IMG/VR virus record: IMGVR_UViG_3300034073_003631
Coordinates: 1-64,000 of that record
DNA length: 64,000 nucleotides
From: a virus
Reading direction: 5' to 3' (one strand)
Shown here: positions 51,009-59,303 of the stretch, in pieces
How positions within the stretch are numbered: the first letter of the stretch is position 1
Layout of the letters: each line of letters starts with the position of its first letter
Translations under genes and position numbers: made by a program
The notes under the pieces: generated by a model
What the model saw: the letters and a program-made list of their open reading frames with translations, nothing else
What the model was told of the DNA's origin: nothing
Databases searched by the model: none

Positions 51009-52067
51009 ATGAGATATGATTTAGATGTTTTGAACAAGTATGTGGAAGATGGGTTGTTAATGAGAGCAAAACACAAATTATACCCATTGTATATCTATAA
51101 TTATACTAGAACTGTTCAGTATGGTAATTTGTGGGATGATGTTACCATAAATTTTAGAGGAACTATATTGGATGAAGATGGTAATTTAGTTGCTAAAAGT
51201 TTCCCAAAATTTAAAAACTTTGAGGAACACTCTGCTGATGAATTACCAAATGAAGATTTCAACATCTATGAGAAAATGGATGGATCTTTGGGTATAGTAT
51301 ATTTCTATGACAACAAGTGGAATATGGCAACTAGGGGATCTTTTAACTCTGACCAGGCTATAAAAGGTTTGGAAATATTGAATAGATATGACTTATCCTT
51401 GTTGGATGTAAATTATACTTACTTATTTGAAATATTATATCCTGAAAATGTTATAGTTGTCCGCTACAATGAAGAGAAATTAGTTTTATTAGCAAAATAC
51501 AATGTTATAACTGGTGAAGAAGGTGATGTTCAAACTGAATATTACAAAGCAAATTTTGATGTTGTTAATTGCTATAATAATTTACCAAATAACTTTGCAG
51601 ATTTAAAGAGGGGTATAGAGGACAACAAAGAAGGTTATGTATTACGCTTCAAAAATGGAATGAGGGTTAAGATAAAGGGTGAACAATATGTTAGACTTCA
51701 CAAAATATTAACTAATATATCTAATATGGATATATGGTTATCTTTGAAAAATGGTGAAGATTTATCTTTATTATTGGATGCTATACCAGATGAAATGGAC
51801 AATAATGTTAGGGATTTTGTTGACTTCTTGAAAATAAACTATAATGTTGTATATGATACTGCATTAGATTTTTATGAGAACTTGTTAAATGAAAATGAAA
51901 TAAATTCCAAAAAAGATTTTGCTTTATTAATAAAGGATTTAGACCCAAAAAATAAATCTTTGTTGTTTGCATTTTGGGATAAAAAAAGATATGAGGATAT
52001 AATATGGAATATAGTAAAACCAGATGAATATTCTTTATTGTCTAAATTAGAACTTAATGAATCATAA
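51009..52067 (+). CDS. RNA ligase (T4 Rnl1-like)
   Basis: 352 residues. The nucleotidyltransferase motif I is YEKMDGSLGI (Lys89 forms the AMP adduct). FRGTILDEDG, YLFEILYPENVIV, EGYVLRFKNG and VKIKGEQY supply motifs Ia, IIIa, IV and V. The last ~130 residues form a helical C-terminal domain as in Rnl1. It seals 5'-phosphate and 3'-hydroxyl RNA ends. In T4 this repairs tRNA cut by host anticodon nucleases, usually with a polynucleotide kinase; no kinase gene was recognised in this window. Confidence 0.9.
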   Translation: MRYDLDVLNKYVEDGLLMRAKHKLYPLYIYNYTRTVQYGNLWDDVTINFRGTILDEDGNLVAKSFPKFKNFEEHSADELPNEDFNIYEKMDGSLGIVYFYDNKWNMATRGSFNSDQAIKGLEILNRYDLSLLDVNYTYLFEILYPENVIVVRYNEEKLVLLAKYNVITGEEGDVQTEYYKANFDVVNCYNNLPNNFADLKRGIEDNKEGYVLRFKNGMRVKIKGEQYVRLHKILTNISNMDIWLSLKNGEDLSLLLDAIPDEMDNNVRDFVDFLKINYNVVYDTALDFYENLLNENEINSKKDFALLIKDLDPKNKSLLFAFWDKKRYEDIIWNIVKPDEYSLLSKLELNES

Positions 52068-52185
52068 AATACCAGAGTTTAAGGTCTTAGTTGTAAGAAG
52101 TTGGTTTACCAAAGACAATGCTAATTCTAATATATCTGATTTAGTATCTGTCTTTGGTTTTAGATTAATAAAAAATGAAATATAA
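52057..52185 (+). CDS. Small protein in RNA ligase operon
   Basis: 42 residues (MNHKIPEFKVLVVRSWFT, ending RLIKNEI). It overlaps the end of the ligase gene by 11 bp in another frame and touches the next gene in a TAATG junction, so it fills the only gap in a coupled operon. The spacing favours a real gene. Not recognised. Confidence 0.5.
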   Translation: MNHKIPEFKVLVVRSWFTKDNANSNISDLVSVFGFRLIKNEI

Positions 52186-52820
52186 TGGCTTATTTGAATG
52201 CAAACATACCAACTATTACTTGTCTAATTAGGAATGAATTTTTATTCAATCATAAATCAGGCTTTAATGAATATACCCCAGCTGATGTACATTCAGTTGC
52301 ATCTATTCAAAAGAGAGTTCCATTATTTGAAGCATTTTTAGACAACGGAGTAAATTGGACCCGTAGGCCTATTCACTCCTTTGTATGGAAGGAAGGGGCA
52401 GAAGTATTACCTTTATCTGAACATATGTATTGGGATTGTTTCTCGTCATATATAGATGTAAATGTAAGAGAAAGGTTAGCAGGTCTTAGAGCTGACTTAA
52501 TATCAATAACTGGTGTTAAACGTTTAGGAACATATATGTTTACACTTGATTGGTCACATGAAAATAGAAATGTTATTGATACTAATTTTTCTGAAACCCC
52601 AGAACATAAATGTGGGCATCTTTTTAAGATGGATAATGGGAACTATTTCATATATCCAAACAATAGAATTATTTGGATGGATACCGCTTGGACTTATAAT
52701 AGGATAGACAAAAATCCTGGGTATAAGATAGATATGAATGTCTATTCAGTAGAAAATATGAGTGGATATGCAACAGATTATAATTATATAACTAATTTTA
52801 CAAAAGATGGAAAAGACTGA
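52185..52820 (+). CDS. Conserved phage hypothetical protein
   Basis: 211 residues. Notable stretches are TCLIRNEFLFNHKSGFNEY, FLDNGVNWTRRPIHSFVWKEG, LGTYMFTLDWSHENRN and GYATDYNYITNF. Soluble, aromatic-rich. Similar proteins exist in T4-like phages, as I recall, without known function. It overlaps both the small gene upstream and the SET-domain gene downstream (14 bp), so it belongs to the ligase-SET operon. Confidence 0.55.
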   Translation: MAYLNANIPTITCLIRNEFLFNHKSGFNEYTPADVHSVASIQKRVPLFEAFLDNGVNWTRRPIHSFVWKEGAEVLPLSEHMYWDCFSSYIDVNVRERLAGLRADLISITGVKRLGTYMFTLDWSHENRNVIDTNFSETPEHKCGHLFKMDNGNYFIYPNNRIIWMDTAWTYNRIDKNPGYKIDMNVYSVENMSGYATDYNYITNFTKDGKD

Positions 52821-53214
52821 TATTATATATAATATATTAAATAATACAAAATTAAAATTAAAACCATCTAAGGTATGCAATGGAGTTGGTGTATTTAGTA
52901 TTTGCAAAATAAAAAAAGATGAGAAACTATTTTCAGATGTAACTGTTGATACAATGTATATATCTTGGGATGATCTTAAAGGTATTCCTAAATCTACTGA
53001 ATCCTATTTAAGAACTATAGCAAACGTTGCTGATGGGGGGATTTATTTGTCAAGAACACCTAATAACATAAATCTATCATATTATGTAAATCATTCAAAT
53101 AAGCCAAATGTTTTTCACAACTTAGATACAGATGAATTTTATGCTATATGTGATATTGATGAAGATGAAGAAATTTTATGCACTTACACTGATTTAGAAA
53201 TTGATTGGGAATAG
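52807..53214 (+). CDS. SET-domain protein (putative protein lysine methyltransferase)
   Basis: 135 residues. The SET fold is indicated by GVGVFSICKIKKDEKLF, LSYYVNHSNKPN (the NHS cofactor and substrate motif) and the end FYAICDIDEDEEILCTYTD, with Tyr in the catalytic loop. Such enzymes move methyl groups from S-adenosylmethionine to lysine. A phage copy could act on host ribosomal, transcription or defence proteins; there is no sequence clue to the target. SET genes in phages are uncommon, so it merits attention. Confidence 0.82.
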   Translation: MEKTDIIYNILNNTKLKLKPSKVCNGVGVFSICKIKKDEKLFSDVTVDTMYISWDDLKGIPKSTESYLRTIANVADGGIYLSRTPNNINLSYYVNHSNKPNVFHNLDTDEFYAICDIDEDEEILCTYTDLEIDWE

Positions 53215-53248
53215 GTATTATGATATTTAACACAAAAAAACTAAAAAT

Positions 53249-53527
53249 ATGGATAACTTTAGATTAGGTAAGGAAATAAATATAACTGGATTAAGCAAGA
53301 AAAGCACAATTAGTGTTCCTTATCATATTCTTGAACATACCTTTGGAGTGCCAACCATTATTGAAGATAATAATTATGCAATCTGGAAATTAAGGTTTGA
53401 GGATACAGAAGAATCTATTGCAATACTAAATGATAATGAGAATTATCTTGAAACAAATAAATGGTTTGTTAAAGCACATAATTCAAAGGGTATTGAAAGA
53501 GTAAAAAACATTTTATCAAGTATTTAA
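53249..53527 (+). CDS. Hypothetical protein
   Basis: 92 residues, mixed alpha/beta, starting MDNFRLGKEINITGLSKKST. No signal, membrane or enzymatic motif. It follows the SET gene by 34 bp on the same strand and precedes a fresh promoter at 53537. Not recognised. Confidence 0.5.
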   Translation: MDNFRLGKEINITGLSKKSTISVPYHILEHTFGVPTIIEDNNYAIWKLRFEDTEESIAILNDNENYLETNKWFVKAHNSKGIERVKNILSSI

Positions 53528-53536
53528 TGGTATAAG

Positions 53537-53567
53537 TTGTTTTTTTAAAAAAACATTCTTATCTTTG
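53537..53567 (+). promoter_or_regulatory. Host-type promoter before tRNA cluster
   Basis: TTG (53537-53539), 20-bp spacer and TATCTTTG (53560-53567), the full Bacteroidota pattern. It likely drives the small Cys gene and both tRNAs. Confidence 0.7.
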
Positions 53568-53590
53568 TAGAGTAATAAAAAAGCAAACAT

Positions 53591-53749
53591 ATGAAGAATC
53601 CATTAAAAGTTTGTACATGCACACAGTGCAAAGCAAGTAAGCAGAGAATGAATAGTGCTTATAAAAAAAAGATGAGAATTTTATTAAATAAAAAATTAAG
53701 AAGAATGGACTTTGAAAATCCAAAGTACATAAACTTCTACTACGCATAG
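53591..53749 (+). CDS. Small CxCxxC protein
   Basis: 52 residues. VCTCTQCKASKQRMNSAYKK shows C-x-C-x-x-C near the N-terminus, followed by a strongly basic segment (KKKMRILLNKKLRR). This suits a small zinc-bound nucleic-acid-binding protein. It shares a transcript with two tRNAs, just 9 bp before the initiator tRNA. Confidence 0.6.
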   Translation: MKNPLKVCTCTQCKASKQRMNSAYKKKMRILLNKKLRRMDFENPKYINFYYA

Positions 53750-53758
53750 AAGAGACAT

Positions 53759-53833
53759 CGCAGGGTCGTATAAGGGTTAGTATATTGGGCTCATAACCCA
53801 GAGATATAGGTTCGAGTCCTATCTCTGCAACCA
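53759..53833 (+). tRNA. Initiator tRNA-fMet (CAT)
   Basis: Acceptor CGCAGGG/CTCTGCA leaves a C1:A72 mismatch, and the anticodon stem has GGG/CCC (three G-C pairs) around CTCATAA. These two features define bacterial initiator tRNAs. T arm ATAGG-TTCGAGT-CCTAT. The 3' CCA is encoded. Confidence 0.93.
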
Positions 53834-53840
53834 GTTAAAA

Positions 53841-53914
53841 TAGGATGTGGCGCAATCCGGTAGCGCACTTGCTTTGGGAGTAAGTAGTTGCAGGTTCAAA
53901 TCCTGTCATCCTAA
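53841..53914 (+). tRNA. tRNA-Pro (TGG)
   Basis: Acceptor TAGGATG/CATCCTA is a perfect 7-bp stem. The anticodon loop TTTGGGA has anticodon TGG between CTTGC and GTAAG. T arm GCAGG-TTCAAAT-CCTGT. No CCA is encoded after the discriminator A. Confidence 0.9.
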
Positions 53915-53921
53915 CAAATGT

Positions 53922-53952
53922 CCCCTAACCTAATTATGGTTGGGGGTTTTTT
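53922..53952 (+). terminator. Terminator of the tRNA pair
   Basis: CCCCTAACC pairs with GGTTGGGG (one G-U), followed by a T run on the plus strand. Confidence 0.75.
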
Positions 53953-54344
53953 ATTTCATCACCATTTTTTAAATGCGAGTTTGGGAAGAAGTTAAATCTT
54001 GTCTTTTTTGAAATCCATATTAATGTGGGCAATATTGGTAAAGGTAGTGGGACAAACCTGGTGCATATTAGAAAGAATACCTTAACAAGATCCAGGGATT
54101 GGTTTTTTAGGAAGGTTAACTCCTTTACAGTTACACCTTGATTTAAAATGTATTTTTTTAAGATGGAAAATGCAATTATTGTTTCTTCTTTTTCTAACTT
54201 TGTTGAGTCTTGTAATTTCTCCCAATTTTCTTGGATAAAGAAAATGGTTTTATTAAACCAATTTTTTAGTTTTTTTAAACTATCCAAATCATTGATTGAT
54301 TTTACCAAAACATCTAATTGTTTCTTACTAACAATTAACTTCAT
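53934..54344 (-). CDS. Hypothetical protein with hydrophobic C-terminal segment
   Basis: 136 residues. MKLIVSKKQLDVLVKSINDL resembles the leader start but lacks a clear I/L-x-E site. A long helical middle (WFNKTIFFIQENWEKLQD) precedes a hydrophobic Pro-rich stretch (FVPLPLPILPTLIWISKK) and RFNFFPNSH. Similar small proteins occur in phages and mitochondria-like LETM1 contexts; I cannot assign a function. Its stop lies in the tRNA terminator. Confidence 0.5.
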   Translation of the reverse strand: MKLIVSKKQLDVLVKSINDLDSLKKLKNWFNKTIFFIQENWEKLQDSTKLEKEETIIAFSILKKYILNQGVTVKELTFLKNQSLDLVKVFFLICTRFVPLPLPILPTLIWISKKTRFNFFPNSHLKNGDEIKNPQP

Positions 54345-54370
54345 ATTTTCTTTTGTTTTTGAAATGTATT

Positions 54371-54379
54371 ATATTTATA
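54371..54379 (+). promoter_or_regulatory. Late-promoter-like ATATTTATA motif
   Basis: The motif ends 18 bp before the 54398 start and argues against the upstream ATG at 54353. Confidence 0.55.
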
Positions 54380-54397
54380 ATAATAAATACATATTTT

Positions 54398-55954
54398 ATG
54401 AAAATAATTATAACAGAAAGTCAATTTGGTATCTTAACTGAAAATAAGGCTACTATTGATAATCTTGTGAAAATTGCCAAGCTATCCCAATCTGATGCTG
54501 AATTATTATATTCAGTTGCTGGTAAATTATCTATGTGGTTGGCAAAGAAAATTAAAGACAAAAGGATAAGGTCAAAAATTGAGGATATAACTGGGATAAT
54601 TGATTGGATTAAAACTGGATTAAATGGTAATATACAAACCATTAAGAATGTTGAATTCAATGAATTGGTTAATATGCAAGATAGATGGCACAAATCATTG
54701 AAAGCAAAAGATTATGATTTTGAATATTTTGATGAAAACATACCTGTATTGGATTTTAGGGATGATTCTGGGTTGGGGTATTATTGGGTCAAGTTAAAAA
54801 CCAATCCTTGCACAGAGGAGGCTGAAAGGATGGGGCATTGTGGTAGATCTGGAAAAGGTGATTTATATTCTCTTAGAGTCAATGAGTTAAAAGGTCAAAC
54901 TGGTAAAGTTAGTAATAAATCACTTATCACAGCATCAATTAAGGATGGGGTTGTTTATCAAATGAAGGGTAGATTCAACAAGAAACCAAGTGAAGAATAT
55001 TATGATTACATTATAAAACTTCTATTAAAGAAGAACCCAGATGGAGATTATATGATAAAATCATTTGGTTCAGAATATGCTTCAAAGGAAGATTTTAATG
55101 TTATGGATCTTGATTTCTCAAAGTATGTTGATTTTTTCAAAACTAGAATTGATTTGTTAATATCAGATGAAGTTCTTGAAAATAATGAAAAAAGATTAGA
55201 TAGTTTAGAAAGTGGAACATTGTTTTATGAAAATGAAGATTGTGTTAGACAAGCTGTTTATCAATTCTTGACTAGTTATGAAAAAATGGAAATAAGAGAT
55301 GAGAATAGTAATTTAGAATATGCTAATATTATTTTTAAATTATATGAAGAATCTAATGTTTTACCAAATGAAGAATTTATTGATTTATTAAATAGATATT
55401 TTGAGTTAAAGAATGATAAAGTTGATTTTTTTGATATGAAAATTGAAGAAAGATATGGGGGACATGTTTTTCATTTTGTAAATGAAAATGGTGTAAAAGA
55501 GGAATATGAAATCTTTAAAGAAGAAGATGCAAGAGAAAGAGCAATAACCTCAATTCATGATATTTATGATAATATAGCAGAGTTATTTAGAAATAGAACA
55601 TATTATGAAAATCGTGGAATTGATTTGGATAGTTTTGTTGAAATATCTAAAGATGAAATGATGGAATATATTTCATCTATGGTTTGGGATGATCCCAAAC
55701 ATTTTTTGGATAAAGATGATTATACAGATAAAGAAGTTTATGAATATATTGATAATGAAGTAAATGATTATGAGGAAAATCCAAAAAGTTTTATTCGTGA
55801 TTTTGATATCGATGAAACTAGTTATTTTAATAGAGATAAATTTGATGAAGCCATTTTTGAACATGATGGGTATTCCACATTAGCATATTATGATGGTGAA
55901 TGGGTAGAAATAAGAGTTTGTGATGAAACATATATAACATATAGAACTGAATAA
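54398..55954 (+). CDS. Leader-bearing PcfJ-like domain protein, second copy
   Basis: 518 residues from the ATG at 54398. The leader MKIIITESQFGILTE precedes N16. The central domain shares with the 33022-34575 protein GIIDWIKTGLNGN, GLGYYWVKLKTNPC, RMGHCGRSGKGDLYSLR and YQMKGRFNKKPSEEYYDYI. The C-terminal acidic half is divergent. Two packaged-type copies in one genome with different tails suggest they differ in target, or that one arose by duplication and drift. It sits 4 bp before a leader-bearing HExxH gene. Confidence 0.68.
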   Translation: MKIIITESQFGILTENKATIDNLVKIAKLSQSDAELLYSVAGKLSMWLAKKIKDKRIRSKIEDITGIIDWIKTGLNGNIQTIKNVEFNELVNMQDRWHKSLKAKDYDFEYFDENIPVLDFRDDSGLGYYWVKLKTNPCTEEAERMGHCGRSGKGDLYSLRVNELKGQTGKVSNKSLITASIKDGVVYQMKGRFNKKPSEEYYDYIIKLLLKKNPDGDYMIKSFGSEYASKEDFNVMDLDFSKYVDFFKTRIDLLISDEVLENNEKRLDSLESGTLFYENEDCVRQAVYQFLTSYEKMEIRDENSNLEYANIIFKLYEESNVLPNEEFIDLLNRYFELKNDKVDFFDMKIEERYGGHVFHFVNENGVKEEYEIFKEEDARERAITSIHDIYDNIAELFRNRTYYENRGIDLDSFVEISKDEMMEYISSMVWDDPKHFLDKDDYTDKEVYEYIDNEVNDYEENPKSFIRDFDIDETSYFNRDKFDEAIFEHDGYSTLAYYDGEWVEIRVCDETYITYRTE

Positions 55955-55958
55955 AGTA

Positions 55959-56555
55959 ATGAAATTAATAGAAATTTTTAAAACACTAATTAATGAGGAA
56001 ACTGATGGTATTACTATTTTTTTAAATAAAATACAAAAAGAGTATGATATATCAGATTCCTTATATACTGAATTGATGAATTTCATTGAGAAATCTAATT
56101 GTCAAAAAATAGAGTTTGCAAAATTCAATTATCCTGCCCTTGGATTGGCCTTACATAATGGTGTTATGATAAACTCAACTATGGTTGGTGGGAGTTTAAA
56201 TTTTTTGGTTTTTGTTATTTTCCATGAGATAGCACATCAATTCCAGTTTAAGAAATATGGTGATAAGATTATGTATGGTGTTTATTCTGGTGATGTTAGT
56301 ATTGATGAGGCTGCCAAATTTATGAAACACACAGAAGAGGTTGCTGATGAATTTGCTATGAGGAAGATAAGGGAGTTGCAGAAAAAAGGATTAATAGATG
56401 ATAAGTATAAACCAGCATCACAATATAAGAATGTATCAATTCACTCAATAAAAAGTATGATAAGTGGTTTTAGAAAACAATTAGAAAATCAAAACTTATC
56501 ATCCCCTACTGAAATTAGTAAATTTTTCTATAATCTAGTTAAAAGTAAAATGTAA
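55959..56555 (+). CDS. HExxH metallopeptidase with leader
   Basis: 198 residues. The leader MKLIEIFKTLINE precedes E14 (I-N-E site, position 13 as in three others). FVIFHEIAHQFQFKKYG provides the HExxH zinc site near residue 91, and HTEEVADEFAMRKI may add the third ligand. It lacks a signal peptide. It follows the PcfJ-like gene directly; the two are likely co-packaged. The protein family is different from the 48370/49698 pair. Confidence 0.7.
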   Translation: MKLIEIFKTLINEETDGITIFLNKIQKEYDISDSLYTELMNFIEKSNCQKIEFAKFNYPALGLALHNGVMINSTMVGGSLNFLVFVIFHEIAHQFQFKKYGDKIMYGVYSGDVSIDEAAKFMKHTEEVADEFAMRKIRELQKKGLIDDKYKPASQYKNVSIHSIKSMISGFRKQLENQNLSSPTEISKFFYNLVKSKM

Positions 56556-56559
56556 TAAT

Positions 56560-56862
56560 ATGCTTAATGTATTTAAATTTTTCAATCAAAAAAATAATAA
56601 CATAATCTTAAATGATTACATTGGTGAATATAAAGCTGATGATGGTAGAACTGGAAAATTATATGTGGAGGGTGATAAAATAAAGTTCACATATGATGGA
56701 AAGACAATAACCTTCAATCCAGAAGCTGAAGCAGACACTTTTAAAATAAGTTATTTCCCCTTTAAAGGGTTGGCAATATTCTCAAGGGATGGTAAGGGTA
56801 AAATAAAAGAGGTTAAGGCTGAATTGGCAGGGTATATCATAAATGCCAAAAAGATTGCTTAA
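56560..56862 (+). CDS. Small hypothetical protein
   Basis: 100 residues, beta-rich (DYIGEYKADDGRTGKLYVEGDKIKF). It reads like a small beta-barrel or C-terminal immunoglobulin-like domain, but no family is recognised. It is 4 bp after the HExxH gene, in the same operon, and the last gene before the methyltransferase block. Confidence 0.5.
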   Translation: MLNVFKFFNQKNNNIILNDYIGEYKADDGRTGKLYVEGDKIKFTYDGKTITFNPEAEADTFKISYFPFKGLAIFSRDGKGKIKEVKAELAGYIINAKKIA

Positions 56863-56937
56863 ATTTAATTTATGTGCCAAATTAGTTGTGTTTTTGATTA
56901 ATGTTTCTTATCATTGTTAAGAACAAAATAATCAAAG

Positions 56938-57798
56938 ATGAAAAGTGAAGGCATTAATGTTTTAAGTTTATTTGATGGAATGTCTTGTGGACAAATTGCA
57001 TTAAATAGGCTTGGTATAAAGATATCAAAGTATTATGCATCTGAAATAGATAAAGCACCAATAAAGGTGACACAGCATAATTATCCAGACACAATCCAGG
57101 TTGGGGATGTTACCAAAGTAAAGGGTGATGATTTACCGCAAATTGATTTGTTAATTGGGGGTAGTCCATGTCAAGGGTTCTCTTTTGCTGGAAAGAAACT
57201 TAATTTTGAGGATCCAAGAAGTATTCTATTCTTTGAGTTTGTTAGGTTGCTTGATGAATGTAAACCTACATATTTTCTATTGGAGAATGTGAAGATGAAG
57301 AAAGAATGGCAAGATGTCATTAGTGATTTGTTGGGGGTTCAACCAATGAGGATTAATAGTTCAAAATTTACAGCAGCAAAGAGAGATAGGTTATATTGGA
57401 CAAATATCCCAAATATTTCTGAACCTATTGATAAGGAAATATCATTTGATGATATTAATTCAAATATTGATGAATGGATTGAACCTGAAAGGATTGAAAA
57501 AATTGCTGCCTGGAAGGCACAACAAAAACCTTTAAAAAATGCCACATTTATTGGAAGAAAATCAAAATTGCCTTGTTTGACAGCAAGGGGATATAACCAA
57601 TATCATAGTGGAATGATATTGATAACAGATGGTGAGAAGTATAGGTATTTAACCAATGAAGAAGCAGAGATGGCACAAGGTGTTCCTGTTGGCTACACAT
57701 CTATATGTAATGATAGAGAAAGAAGCCATATGCTTGGGAATGGGTGGACAGTTGATGTAATTGCTCATATATTTTCACCACTAAAAAATGAATTATGA
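56938..57798 (+). CDS. C5-cytosine DNA methyltransferase 1
   Basis: 286 residues. Motif I is VLSLFDGMSCGQIAL; IGGSPCQGFSFAG holds catalytic Cys78; LLENVKMKKEW is motif VI; and LGNGWTVDVIAHIF is motif X. Motif VIII reads AAKRDRLYW, with K where QNRxR is usual. Short target-recognition region. It methylates cytosine in DNA, probably to protect phage DNA from host restriction. It overlaps the next methyltransferase gene by 4 bp. Confidence 0.9.
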   Translation: MKSEGINVLSLFDGMSCGQIALNRLGIKISKYYASEIDKAPIKVTQHNYPDTIQVGDVTKVKGDDLPQIDLLIGGSPCQGFSFAGKKLNFEDPRSILFFEFVRLLDECKPTYFLLENVKMKKEWQDVISDLLGVQPMRINSSKFTAAKRDRLYWTNIPNISEPIDKEISFDDINSNIDEWIEPERIEKIAAWKAQQKPLKNATFIGRKSKLPCLTARGYNQYHSGMILITDGEKYRYLTNEEAEMAQGVPVGYTSICNDRERSHMLGNGWTVDVIAHIFSPLKNEL

Positions 57799-58433
57799 AT
57801 ATATTAGAATTATTTGCTGGAAGTAGATCCATTGGTAAAGTTGGTGATAAATTGGGAATGAATGTTTTTTCTGTTGATTGGGAGAAATATGAAGATATTG
57901 ATTTATGTATTGATGTTGCAAAATTGAAGAAAGAGGATATTCCCTTTATACCTGATTTAATCTGGGCATCTCCCGACTGCACAACATATAGTATTGCTGC
58001 TATTTCAACCCATAGAAACAATACTGAACCAAAAAGTGAATATGCCAAAAAATGTGATGCGACAAATCAGCATTTCATATCCTTAATTAAGGAGTGGTTG
58101 GAGATTAATCCTGATATGGTTTTCTTTATTGAGAATCCAAGGGGTATGTTAAGAAAGATGCCCTGGATGCAGGAATTTAAAAGACACACCATATGGTATT
58201 GTGTTTATGGTGATGAAAGAGCTAAGCCAACCGATATATGGACAAATTCAGATAAATGGATTCCAAGACCAGTATGTCATAATGGAAATAAGGAATGTCA
58301 TCATGCACCTGCTCCTAGGGGGTCAAAAACTGGAACACAAGGCAGAAAAGGGTCATATGAAAGGAGTAAAATACCTGAACAATTATGTTATGAGGTATTA
58401 GAATCTCTCAATAAACCTAATATTACACAATAA
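57795..58433 (+). CDS. Divergent cytosine methyltransferase-like protein 2
   Basis: 212 residues. NILELFAGSRSIGKVGDKLG is motif I. The catalytic loop is LIWASPDCTTYS, with SPDC in place of the usual PCQ. Motif VI is FFIENPRGMLRKM, ENP instead of ENV. Residues WIPRPVCHNGNKECHHAPAPRG are Cys/His-rich, perhaps a zinc site. It lacks the classical long C-terminal recognition domain. The fold and cysteine suggest a cytosine-modifying enzyme, but the target or chemistry could differ. Translationally coupled to methyltransferase 1. Confidence 0.75.
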   Translation: MNILELFAGSRSIGKVGDKLGMNVFSVDWEKYEDIDLCIDVAKLKKEDIPFIPDLIWASPDCTTYSIAAISTHRNNTEPKSEYAKKCDATNQHFISLIKEWLEINPDMVFFIENPRGMLRKMPWMQEFKRHTIWYCVYGDERAKPTDIWTNSDKWIPRPVCHNGNKECHHAPAPRGSKTGTQGRKGSYERSKIPEQLCYEVLESLNKPNITQ

Positions 58434-58468
58434 AGTAATTAAGTTTATTGTGCAAAAACAACTTTATT

Positions 58469-59293
58469 ATGGAAATAAAAGGTCCTTTTTCATATAGTGG
58501 GAACAAATATAAGATATATAAGGCTCATTTAAAGCCCATTTTTGATGAATTTGACCAAGTTATTGAGCCATTTGCTGGTTCTGCGCCCCTATTATACAAT
58601 GCAAAGGGGGGTGGAATTGGCTCTGACACCAATAAAGCGGTTGTTTTTATGCATAATTCACTAAAAATTGATGAAATTGACAAGAAAATGGAGGAAATTT
58701 ACCATTTTTACTTCAAAAATGGGCTAAATAAGGACTCTTATATGGAATTAAGGTCATTTTTCAATGAAAAGTGGAAAATATTTGGGTTTTTTGATGAAAT
58801 TGCACCACATTTTCTATTATTATGCCAATTATCCTTCAATTCTTTGGTTAGATTTAGCAAAAATGGGTATAATGTACCATTTGGAATGAAAAAACCTGAC
58901 TTTAATAGGGTTTTAGTGCATTCAAACATCTCAAAATCAAGAAATATCACCATATTTGAGTTAGAATATGATAAATTGGACATTTCTTTGTGTAAAGATG
59001 CCATAATTTACTTAGATCCACCATATATTGCATCAAAATACCAATATAATGGGTGGAATGTTGAAGATGAGGTTAAATTATTGGAATATATTGATAATTT
59101 GCACAAAATTGGGAGGAAATTTGTATTATCCAACACATTATATCATAGAGGAGTTAAAAATGAACACCTAAATGCCTGGATTTCCAAGTATAATGTTAAA
59201 TATATTGATAAAAACTACAATTCTTGGTCTGCGGCAGTCAAATCTGTTAAAAATGACTATAAAACATGTGAAATTATTGTAGATAATCTATAG
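58469..59293 (+). CDS. Dam-type adenine N6 methyltransferase
   Basis: 274 residues from the ATG at 58469 (the TTG at 58448 is rejected). GPFSYSGNKYKIYKAH at the start, VIEPFAGSAPLL (SAM binding) and IIYLDPPYIASKYQYNG (catalytic DPPY) match Dam-class adenine methyltransferases. The central domain (residues about 90-150, FLLLCQLSFNSLVRF) recognises DNA. It is followed 11 bp later by a C5 methyltransferase gene. Confidence 0.88.
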   Translation: MEIKGPFSYSGNKYKIYKAHLKPIFDEFDQVIEPFAGSAPLLYNAKGGGIGSDTNKAVVFMHNSLKIDEIDKKMEEIYHFYFKNGLNKDSYMELRSFFNEKWKIFGFFDEIAPHFLLLCQLSFNSLVRFSKNGYNVPFGMKKPDFNRVLVHSNISKSRNITIFELEYDKLDISLCKDAIIYLDPPYIASKYQYNGWNVEDEVKLLEYIDNLHKIGRKFVLSNTLYHRGVKNEHLNAWISKYNVKYIDKNYNSWSAAVKSVKNDYKTCEIIVDNL

Positions 59294-59303
59294 AATTAAG
59301 AAT

